The position numbers were made by a program, and so were the translations under genes. From the NCBI GenBank assembly GCA_010909165.1, contig MU008177.1, positions 496,001 through 560,000 of the forward strand: a stretch of 64,000 bases of DNA, written 5' to 3'. Numbering within the stretch: the first letter of the stretch is position 1; each line of letters opens with the position of its first letter. The stretch comes from Anthoceros angustus (taxonomy: Eukaryota > Streptophyta > Anthocerotopsida > Anthocerotales > Anthocerotaceae). The notes beneath the pieces were generated by a model. That model was not told the DNA's origin. It worked only from the letters and a program-made list of their open reading frames with translations, and did not search any database. Shown here in pieces: positions 55,214-64,000 of this stretch.

Positions 55214-55909
55214 ACAGGAAGAAGTCCAAAACGGGAAAAGAAAGGGATTCCTCATCGCCCCTGGAGAAAGTTCCTCAGAGAGGAAAGCTCCTCAAGATTC
55301 CCGAGGATTCCATGGAGGAAGAAACGAGTGACTTGGAGGAAGATTCGATGGGGAGCGCACGAGGAAAAGAAGAAATCAAGGGTGAAGTGGAAGGGAAGAA
55401 GAGTCACATGGGGAACAAAGAGTCTGAGGGCGAAACAAGAGGCGCTATGCAAAAAGATGCGAGCAAGCAAGGAGGGAGGCCGAGGCAACCAAGAAAGTGG
55501 AACAACATGTATGGGAGGCGAGAGGCTGACCCAATTCAAGAGGGGAAGGGAGACGAGATGGCCTCGAATGAGAAGGGAGAAAGAGCTTCACAAAATCGAC
55601 GATCTCGAAATTTGTGAGTATCCGGCACCGCCAAATTCCTCAAAACCTCTCTAAGGTACAAAGAATGTCATTCCATTACTCGCGACCGCTCGTAAGACAC
55701 AAGACCAAGTTATATCGAATGGGACCGGACGGTAATAAACGGTTATGGGTGACGATCGAAAGGTGGATGGGTCCGCTCGGTCCCGGAGGTTTTCCACAAT
55801 GGTTCCATCCACCGCAGATTTGAATGGCCTTTGCCAACCGAGTTGGTTGGCGAGTTGAAAAGTATTATCAATAAGTTGGCGAGGACGCCAACAAATGAGA
55901 AGGGGAGTA
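55214..55909 (+). pseudogene. gag tail, second deletion derivative
   Basis: Charged gag tail, with an open frame of 157 codons that starts in LTR sequence at 55181 and crosses the junction. Ends with the usual purine tract at 55897-55907. No capsid core. Confidence 0.75.
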
Positions 55910-58900
55910 TGTGGAAGACCACATGTACACTAACCCTCCCCGACTTGGTTTGAATGTTTTTTTTGTTTTTCTTATGTTTTGTGTGATGGAGTGCTTAGGA
56001 AATGTCCGAGGCAAGGCCTTTTATACTAAAATGGTCCTTGGCCCATGACAATATTACTTTTACAAATAATTAGTCCTTGGGCCTCGAACTGAATATCGCC
56101 GCTAGAAGGTCCTTGGACCTTGGGATTTTAGGAATAAAAATTGTCTATATAAGGTGGGGATCCTTCATTCAAAGAAGGGGCCTGTGAACAAGTGGAGACG
56201 CCTGCACCTCCGGAGAAGTTCGAAGCTAGCGGAGAGGTATAAGCGGAGAGAGGTGAGGCTAGGGCCGTGGTCAAGAGAGGCAGCAAACCAAGAAGGGGTA
56301 GAGCAACAACCACCGCAGGGTCAAATACCACTTGGGGAAGCAGCCACCACGGTGGTGGAGCCACCACCGTCAGGGGCAGCCACCACGGTGGTGGAGCCGC
56401 CATCGGAAGAAGGACCCAAGGTGGGGAAGCCACCGTGACAGAGGAGGGGATGCAACCCCTCGATTCCGTGAAGCAACCAGCCTGGATTGTCCACGGAGCC
56501 GGGCATACCTTCACAAAGTTGTGCTCGAGGAAATGAGCAAGGCGGAGGCTAGAGCATGGATGGAGGAACGCACGCTTTGGCTGTCCGGATGAGGAGCGAG
56601 GAAACGCGGCGCATGAGACGACGGCGCCTCCTAGGAGGAGTGAAGGACCTGGATGGAGTGAGGTGGAGATATTAAGGGAGGATCTTCGGATCGAGGCGTG
56701 GTAGGAGAGCGAGGGAACACCCATGGGCCGCAGGGCTAGGCGGCCATGAGGCAAGCGCTGATTTTAGAGGGAGCGCATCATAGGTCGAGGCTTTCACTTG
56801 GATTAGAGGATAAGGTGCTAGGAAGCTTGTGAATTTGTAGATACCGAATTGGTAGGCGCGCTGGTAGTTAGCCATCTTTAGACACCGGAGGTAGGTTAGC
56901 CATCTTAGACACCGGAGGTAGGTTAGCCATCTTTAGACACCGAAAGTGAGCTGCTGAGCCGGATGTATAAGAGACCCTTGAGTGTCTCTGCATAATTCTG
57001 TGTGAGCTCCGTGTGTCGAATTTGTGCGTGGTTGGTTGGAGACATCCAATCGATGATGGGCTGATTCGTGGCCGCCTCTCGCCACAAGAGGGCCGGGAGA
57101 TCCTCGGATGGTCGAGAGCCGAGTGACCAAGCTCCGCATCTGGGTGACTAGTGGTGAAGGGTGCTCAATGCATGCCAGAGAGGGAAATTCGCTGGGGACC
57201 GGGTGAGATCGCGGGTGTGCGAATCGCCTGTGGAGCCGACCACTGTTTTTTTTCCTTTCCCAACCCACTGCCTAACCACAGTGTCTAATCCCAAGGAGGG
57301 TCTGGGCCTGTGAACAAGTGGAGACGCCTGCACCTGGAGAAGTTCGGGAAGCTAGCGGAGAGGTATAAGCGGAGAGAGGTGAGGCGGGTCAAGAGAGGCA
57401 GCAAATCAAGAAGGGTAGAGCAACAGCCACCGGTCAAAACAACCACCGCTGGGAAGCCACCACGGTGGTGGAGCCACCACCGTCAGCGCACCAGTGGTGG
57501 AGCCGCCATCGTCGGAAGAAGGACCCAAGGTGGGGAAGCCACCGGAGCGTCAGAGAGGGGATGCAACCCCTCGATTCCGTGAAGCAACCAGCCTGGATTG
57601 TCCACGAGCCGGGCATACCTTCAAAGTTGTGCTCGAGGAAATGAGCAAGGAGGCTAGAGCATGGATGGAGGAACGCACGCTTTGGCTGTCCGGATGAGGA
57701 GCGAGGAAACGTGCAGGGGCGAGAGACGGCGCCTCCTAGGAGGAGTGAAGGACCCTGAAAGGGAGTGAGGTGGAGATATTAAGGGAGGATCTTCGGATCG
57801 AGGCGTGGTAGGAGAGCGAGGGAACACCCATGGGCCGCAGGGCTAGGCGCTGAGGCAAGCTGATTTTAGAGGGGAGGCATCATAGGTCGAGGCTTTCACT
57901 TGGATTAGAGGATAAGGTGCTAGGAAGCTTGTGAATTTGTAGATACCGAATTGGTAGGCGCGTGGTTAGCCATCTTTAAACACCGGAGGTAGGTTAGCCA
58001 TCTTTAGACACTGGAAAGTGAGCTATGGCCACGGCCGATGTATAAGAGACCCTTGAGTGTCTCTCTTAACAATTCTGTGTGAGCTCCGTGTGTCGAATTT
58101 GCGTGCGTGGTTGGTTGGAGACATCCAATCGATGATGGGCTGATTCGTGCCGCCCTCGTCACAAGAGGGCCGGGAGATCCTGGATGGTCGAGAGCCGAGT
58201 GACCAAGCTCCGTCTGGGTGACTAGTGGTGAAGGGTGCTCAATGCATGCCAGGAGAGGGAAATTCTGGGGACCGGGTGAGATCGCTGGTGCGAATCACTG
58301 TGGAGCCGACCACTGTTTTTTCCTTTCCCAACCCACTGCCTAACCAGATTGTGTCTAATCCCAAGGAGGGTCTGTGGCTGTGGAGGGCCCAAGAGGAGGG
58401 TCTGTGTGGCCCAAGGAGGTCTGTGGCCCAAGGAGGGGTCTGTGGCCCAAGAGAGGTCTGTGGCCAAGAGAGGAGGATCTGTGGGAACATCTTGTGCGCG
58501 GTGGTGTATGAGGTCCTAGAAGAAAGGGGGTGAGTGAGTCGTTGTGTGAAGGGGAGTCTAGGAAGTGGTGAGCGCGAGAGTCTGGAAACGCGGAACGCTG
58601 AGGAAGGTTGGGAATAAATTGTGGGGTCAGAGGAAATCAGCGACGGAGTGAGGTGCCGCGGCGTGCGTGGCCATGGTGTGCATCCACCAGTGAGCTCTGG
58701 GTGTGAATCCACATGAGTGTGACTTGGTGTACATGTGAATCTGTGCATAGGACCATAGCCCTTAACGAGCGGGGAACCGGCCAAATAGTCGATCGCGACG
58801 CGCGCGGTCGGGTGGGTTCCACCGTGGTTGATCACCACCGCGGTGGAACCCACCACGGTGGTGGAATCCACCACGGCGTGGTCGAACCACCACGGTAGTT

Positions 58901-59052
58901 GATTATGGTAGGAACCGATTGTAGGAGGACTAGAATCCATAGTTTTAGAACATCTTGACACAAAACCATTCCCTTGGGATCGAATCCTAGGACTATAACG
59001 ACATAGAGGGTAAATGTGGCCTCTTTGCCTTCGGATGCAAAACCATTCCACA
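55910..59052 (+). mobile_element. LTR 4 of the gag-only array
   Basis: 3143 bases, TGTGGAAGACC to ACCATTCCACA. It contains a tandem duplication of about 1.13 kb: at 57304 the minisatellite start breaks and the sequence returns to GGGCCTGTGAACAAGTGG (first at 56178). The first copy of the minisatellite is thus almost wholly lost. Confidence 0.9.
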
Positions 59053-59055
59053 TTT

Positions 59056-59069
59056 TGGCGCTGTCGGGA
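59056..59069 (+). other. PBS after LTR 4
   Basis: TGGCGCTGTCGGGA, same form as at 47407 and in G1. Confidence 0.75.
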
Positions 59070-59120
59070 ATGAAATGTCAGATTATAGGAAAGACTAACC
59101 ATAGCTTAGGTGTCTAGTCT

Positions 59121-60667
59121 TTGAGTGTATTTAGTTTGGTAGATGGATGCCACGAGTTGAGTCGGAGGATCGAGTCAGTCGGGAAGAAAGCCTCAAGCCG
59201 CACAACACCAAGGAAAAGATTGAGGAGGGTTGCGGATCGGGAGTTGAGGAGGACCCAATTGAGGACGACTTGTGGGGAAGGAAGGAATCATCGATTCGGG
59301 GTCCGATCTGTTGAGCAAGATCCCCAATCTGGTCGAGGTACCACGGCCGAGACCTTGGTCCAAACCTTGTCTTCCGACCTCTCTAGGTGTGTGCGCATCC
59401 GCAGCCAATCAATTGTGGAATCGCCGCATCAATCACCACCAACATAGCCGCGTCATGTCCACCATGCCGGTGGTGGTCACCACCAAGCAACCTTACCTGC
59501 TGTATGGAGAGGGAAAGGGTATGAGGATCCCGACGAATTTGTTGAGCGTTTTGAGCAGCTGACATTTGCAAAACCAGCGGGCGGCGATGCGATTCAACTG
59601 CTCTATGGAGTTCTTCGGGCGGTCCAAAGAAAGTGGCAGACGCGATTAAGTCACCACACCCCAACCACCTTTGAAGAATTGAAGAATGCCTTCCGTGAGA
59701 GGTTTAGGGGATTGACATGGAGGGCTACGTGTTGTCCAAGCTTGAGAGGTTACAAAGAGAGAGGAAGGAAACCTTGCAAGCGTATGTTGAGAGGTTTCAT
59801 ACCACGTGATCGTAGTGGTCCTCATTCGAGCCGCAGTAATACGGTGGTTCGCTAAAGGCCCGGTTCTAAGATGGGGAGACACGTAAGGTGGCAAGCGGAG
59901 AAGAATTTGGGCAAGGCTATCAAGGCGGCGCTAAATTACGAGGAATCTAACTCGCAGGAGATGAAGAAGGCTAAGAAGATGAAGAAGTCCAAAACGGGAA
60001 AAGAAAGGGATTCCTCATCGCCCTCGGGAGAAAGTTCCTCAGAGAGGAAAGCTCCTCAAGATTCTGAGGATTCCATGGAGGAAGAAACGAGTGACTGGAG
60101 GAAGATTCACGATGGGGAGCGCACGGAGGAAAAGAAGAAATCAAGGGTGAAGTGGAAGGAAGAAGAGTCTATGGGGAACAAAGAGTCGAGGGCGAAACAA
60201 GAGGCGCTATGCAAAAAAGATGCGGAGCAAGCAAGGAGGGAGGCCGAGGCGGCAACCAAGAAAGTGGAACAACATGTATGGAGGCGAGAGGGCCAAACCC
60301 AATTCAAGAGGGGAAGGGAGACGAGATGGCCTCGAATGAGAAGGGAGAAAGAGCTTCACAAAACCGACGATCCGAAATTTGTGAGTATCCGGCACCGCCA
60401 AATTCCTCAAAACCTCTCTAAGGTACAAAGAAAGGCGTCATTCATTACTCGCGACTGCTCAGAAGAAGACACAAGACCAAGTTATATCGAATGGGACCGG
60501 ACGGTAACAAACGGTTATGGGTGACGAAGGTGGATGGGTCCGCTCAGTGGTCCCGGAGGTTTTCCACAATGGTTCCATCCACCGCAGATTTGAATGGTCG
60601 CTTTGCCAACCGAGTTGGTTGGCGAGTTGAAAAGTATTATCAATAAGTTGGCGAGGACGCCAACAAA
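59121..60667 (+). pseudogene. gag of array element, internal region 4
   Basis: Internal region 59053-60680 (1628 bases). The longest open gag tail in the array: 217 codons from 59871 (GKAIKAALNYEESNSQEMKK, ETSDWRK, AEAATKKVEQHVWRREGQTQ, KFVSIRHRQIPQNLSKVQ, RPSYIEWDRTV). Upstream capsid words EELKNAFRERFRGLTW at about 59670-59720. This copy is the best guide to the true gag C-terminus. No enzymatic domain. Confidence 0.82.
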
Positions 60668-60680
60668 TGAGAAGGGAGTA

Positions 60681-62995
60681 TGTGGAAGACCACATGTACA
60701 CTAACCCTCCCTCGACTTGGTTTGAATGTTTTTTTTGTTTTTCTTATGTTTTGTGTGATGGAGTGCTTAGGAAATGTCCGAGGCAAGGCCTTTTATACTA
60801 AAATGGTCCTTGGCCCATGACAATATTACTTTTACAAATAATTAGTCCTTGGGCCTCGAACTGTGAATATCAAAGCTAGAAGGTCCTTGGACCTTGGGAT
60901 TTTAGGAATAAAAATTGTCTATATAAGGTGGGGATCCTTCATTCAAAGAACAGGGCCTGTGAACAAGTGGAGACGCTGCACCTCCGGAGAAGTTCGAAGC
61001 TAGCGGAGAGGTATAAGCGGAGAGAGGTGAGGCTAGGGCTGTGGTCAAGAGAGAGGCAAATCAAGAAGGGAGAAAGTTCCTCAGAGAGGAAGGAAGAAGA
61101 AGGACCCAAGGTGGGGAAGCCACCACGGTGGTGGAGCCACCACCGTCATGAAGCAGCCACCACGGTGGTGGAGCCGCCATCGCGAAGAAGGACCCAAGGT
61201 GGGGAAGCCACCGCCGAGCGTCAGGAGGGGATGCAACCCCTCGATTCCGTGAAGCAACCACTGGATTGTCCACGGAGCCGGCATACCCTTCACTGTGTTG
61301 TGCTCGAGGAAATGAGCAAGGCGGAGGCTAGAGCATGGATGGAGGAACGCAGCTTGGCGCCCGGATGAGGAGCGAGGAAACGTGCGCAGGGGCAGTAGAC
61401 GGACGGCGCCTCCTAGGAGGAGTGAAGGGACCCTGATAGCGGGAGTGAGGTGGAGATATTAAGGGAGGATCTTTCGGATCGAGGCGTGGTAGGAGAGCGA
61501 GGGAACACCCATGGGCCGCAGGCGGCCCACGAGGCGGGGCTGATTTTAGAGGGAGCGCATCATAGGTCGAGGCTTTCACTTGGATTAGAGGATAAGGTGC
61601 TAGGAAGGAACTATAGATACCGAATTGGTAGGCGCCATGGTAGGTTAGCCATCTTTAGACACCGGAGGTAGGTTAGCCATCTTTAGACACCGGAGGTAGG
61701 TTAGCCATCTTAGACACCGGAAAGTGAGCTATGGCGCCGCGGATGTATAAGAGACCCTTGAGTGTCTCTCTTAATGCATACCCTGTGAGCTCCGTGTCGA
61801 ATTTGTGCGCGTGGTTGGTTGGAGACATCCAATCGATGATGGGGCGATTCGCAGGTCCTCTCGCACAAGAGGGCCGGGAGATCCTGGATGGTCGAGAGCC
61901 GAGTGACCAAGCTCCGTCCGGGGTGACTAGTGGTGAAGGGTGCTCAATGCATGCCAGGAGAGGGAAATTCCCGCAGGGGACCGGGTGAGATCGCGGGTGT
62001 GCGAATCGCCTGTGGAGCCGACCAGCTTTTTTTTCCTTTCCCAACCCGCTGTCTAACCAGATTGTGTCTAATCCCAAGGAGGGGTCTGTGGCCCTGGAGG
62101 GGTCTGTGTGGCCCGAGGAGGGGTCTGTGTGGCCCAAGGAGGGGTCTGTGTGGCCCAAGGGGGGGGGTCTCGGGAGGGTGTGTGGCCCAAGGAGGGGTCT
62201 GTGTGGCCCAAGAGAGGTCTGTGGCCCAAGAGAGGAGGATCTGTGGGAACATCTTGTGCGCGGTGGTGGAGGTCTTAGAAGAAAGGGGTGAGTGAGTCGC
62301 CAGTGAAGAGGAGTCTAGGAAGTGGTGAGCGAGAGTCCGGAAACGCGAACGCCGAGGAAGGTTGGGAATAAATTGTGGGGTCGAGGAAATCGCGACGAGT
62401 GAGGTGCCGCGCGCATGCGTGGTGTGCATCCACCGGTGAGCTCGGGTGTGAATCCACATGAGTGTGACTTGGTGTACATGTGAACCGCGGTGCATAGGAC
62501 CATAGCCCTTAACGAGCGTGAAAGGGGAACCGCCAAATAGTCGATCGCGACGCGCAAGCGCCGGGCGTGGGTGGGTTCCACCACGGTGGTCGAACTTACC
62601 ACGGTGGTGGAATCCACCACCGGTGAGCTCGGGTGTGAATCTACATGAGTGTGACTTGGTGTACATGTGAATCGGTGCATAGGACCATAGCCCTTAGAGG
62701 CGTAGCGGGGCAGGCGCCAAATAGTCGATCGCGGCAGCGGCGTCGGTCGGGTGGGTCCACCACGGGGTTGGATCACCGCGGTGGCGAACCCACCACGGTG
62801 GTGGAATCCACCACGGTGGTCGAACCTACACGGTAGTTGATTATGGCCGGGTAGGAACCGATTGTAGGAGGACTAGAATCCATAGTTTTAGAACATCTTG
62901 ACACAAAACCATTCCTTGGGATCGAATCCTAGGACCATAACGACATAGAGGGTAAATGTGGCCTCTTTGCGCCTTGGATGCAAAAACCCATTCCA
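60681..62995 (+). mobile_element. LTR 5 (last) of the gag-only array
   Basis: 2315 bases from TGTGGAAGACC to CCATTCCA; the final CA is lost and E3 sequence follows. Carries a 24-base gag-derived insert at 61068-61091 and a short tandem duplication of about 187 bases (second copy from about 62618). Otherwise the shortest LTR, so nearest to the basic length of about 2.1-2.3 kb. Confidence 0.88.
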
Positions 62996-63452
62996 TGCCA
63001 GCCCCTAGGGGAGGCAGCCTACCCTAGTGGGTAGGCACTACCGCAGGCGCTTAGCCTACCACGGTAGGTAGGCAGACTACCGCTGGGGATCACCACCGCT
63101 GAAGGGGCTAGGGAACTAGTAGCCTCCTTGTGGGCATGTCGAGGAAGTCAAGGCCTAAGAGAGGAAGGGAAGGAGAAGCAGCGCGAGGCGCCGCGGGCGG
63201 CGCCCAGGCCGCCATCACCCGCGCTGGGTGGGAGAGCGGATGGGGCGACGGTGAGAGGACCCACGCCGTCGCGCGATGGTCCGAGGAGCGAGGGAGCTGG
63301 AAATTTCCAGCAAGAGGCCAGCGGGGGCGGAATTCGGGCCCCTAGGAGATTTGCTGAGTGCTTGTGAAGCACTCAGCCGCGTGGACTTGAAGGGGGCTAG
63401 GGAACTAGTAGCCTCCTTGTGGGCATGTCAGGAGGAAGTCAAGGCCTAAGAG
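62996..63452 (+). other. E3 sequence resuming after the array
   Basis: GC-rich linker with clustered palindromes (CCTACCACGGTAGG at about 63054) followed by sequence equivalent to 15800-15960 read in reverse. A word of about 50 bases (GGGGCTAGGGAACTAGTAGC onward) occurs at 63106 and 63394, marking a 288-base tandem duplication. Confidence 0.65.
63355..63375. other. 9-base inverted repeat in E3
   Basis: TGAGTGCTT, three bases GTG, then AAGCACTCA: perfect arms. The equivalent places in the minus copies (about 15824 and 18074) keep a shorter form (GTGCTT/AAGCAC). A hairpin, but inside a coding-like region, so possibly accidental. Confidence 0.6.
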
Positions 63453-64000
63453 ATGACCGAGAGAAGAGCAGGGACCAAATGGCAATTGGAGGCCATGGAG
63501 TCCGATGAGAAGGCAGCCAAGTTGGAGAAGGCTGTAGAGAAACTCCAGCGCGATCTTGTGGATCAGCGACGCGCGGAGAAGATCCTGGAGGGGAAGTTGT
63601 CCCAAACGGAGGAAAGAGCAGTCCGGGCAACCACCCAAAGGGATTCATGGAGGCAAAAGGCGGAAGAGCACTTTGCCCACCTAGAGCAGGAGAGGAAGAG
63701 CAAGGCCGAGGCTCTAGGGAGAGAAAAGCGGTCCAGCAAGTGGATGCGCAGGAGCAGGTGATGGCTACCAAGCCATCAAAATCCGGGACATGGAGGAAGA
63801 GTTGAGATTTTGGACCCGGTACAATTTGGAGGAGAAACGCGCGGAGTTGAGACACAAGACCAGCAATTGCAGGAGCTGGAGCGCGAGAGGAGTGCTTGGC
63901 AAGTGGAGAGGGAAGGGCTTGCCCAGCAATTAAGGGACTTGGAAGGGAAGAGGTCCCATGATGAGGAATACCACAAGAAGGTGGTACACCGGATGCTGGT
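63453..64000 (+). pseudogene. E3 coiled-coil protein, plus-strand copy (runs off the window)
   Basis: The ATG at 63453 opens 102 codons: MTERRAGTKWQLEAMESDEK, AAKLEKAVEKLQRDLVDQRR, EKILEGKLSQTEERAVRATT and HFAHLEQERKSKAEALGREK. Regularly spaced Leu/Ala among Glu, Lys, Arg and Gln indicate a long parallel coiled coil. After a frameshift near 63755 it continues as DMEEELRFWTRYNLEEKRAE, then QELERERSAWQVEREGLAQQ and EEYHKKVVHRM to the window end. Homologous to minus-strand 17447-18130 and 15440-15830. The native upstream part is the YGRQW ORF at 37821-38901. Role unknown; a structural or gag-like protein is possible. Confidence 0.7.

Larger units (their letters stand above)
38902..62995 (+). mobile_element. 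Tandem array of a gag-only (TR-GAG-like) LTR retrotransposon
   Basis: Head-to-tail series LTR-internal-LTR-internal sharing LTRs: LTRs at 38902-43018, 44615-47403, 49008-52260, 55910-59052 and 60681-62995, two truncated LTRs at 53869 and 54831, and internal regions between. LTR ends form the inverted repeat TGTGGAA...TTCCACA. Each complete internal region is 1.60-1.63 kb, bounded by a tRNA-Asp PBS and a GAGAAGGGGAG purine tract, and encodes only gag; no protease, RT, RNase H or integrase is found anywhere in the 24 kb. This fits the terminal-repeat-with-GAG class of non-autonomous elements. A shared-LTR array is the expected product of unequal recombination between LTRs. Confidence 0.9.

Noticed and set aside
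1-64000. tRNA, rRNA, snoRNA, Helitron or MITE elements
   Set aside because: No cloverleaf, rRNA core, CTRR hairpin ends or short terminal inverted repeats with TA duplication could be recognised by eye; a covariance-model scan would be needed to exclude small RNAs.

Overview
The window looks like transposable-element-dominated nuclear DNA of a land plant, most likely a flowering plant. It holds wrecks of plant Ty3/gypsy and Ty1/copia LTR retrotransposons, LTRs followed by primer-binding sites complementary to the 3' end of plant tRNA-Asp, and a plant-type papain-like cysteine protease pseudogene. I see no intact cellular gene, no tRNA or rRNA gene, no CRISPR and no bacterial-style operon. The species cannot be named from sequence alone. 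Almost every reading frame is cut by 1-10 base indels, so coding calls are pseudogenes with approximate ends.

Layout. (1) 1-12510, minus strand: a non-chromovirus (Tat/Athila-like) Ty3/gypsy element, here called G1. Right to left it has an LTR with PBS at 10260-10273, a gag region with four copies of the gag core, a CCHC zinc knuckle, protease, RT-RNase H, and then further tandem RT-RNase H copies with an integrase zinc-finger fragment up to the left edge. (2) About 12510-21500, minus strand: an unfamiliar retroelement, here called E3, with an LTR-like leader, a long ORF with a conserved YGRQW segment and a coiled-coil segment, tandemly duplicated; a G1 LTR copy is caught inside one duplication. 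(3) 21501-24716, plus: a broken Ty1/copia gag-pol. (4) 24851-27245: a 0.8-kb segment three times in tandem. (5) 27246-29214, plus: GC-rich leader, AT-rich LTR-like block and a second copia integrase, fused at about 29214 to a G1 LTR piece. (6) 29640-36720: a 2.45-kb segment in tandem (two full copies plus partial ones); each full copy carries a minus-strand intron-less papain-like protease pseudogene. (7) 36721-38901 and 62996-64000, plus: the two halves of another E3 copy. (8) 38902-62995, plus: a 24-kb head-to-tail array lodged in that E3 copy, made of an element with 2.3-4.1-kb LTRs around only about 1.6 kb of internal sequence encoding gag and no pol, i.e. a TR-GAG-type non-autonomous retrotransposon.

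How it fits together. The array element and G1 share a tRNA-Asp PBS and CCACA LTR ends, so a G1-like element is a plausible supplier of enzymes to the gag-only element. Nesting order is readable in places: the gag-only array sits within E3, and G1 LTR abuts E3. Tandem duplication affects every family, with different unit lengths and break points, and at least two duplications span junctions between different elements; the process therefore acted after insertion, or in the assembly, rather than during transposition.
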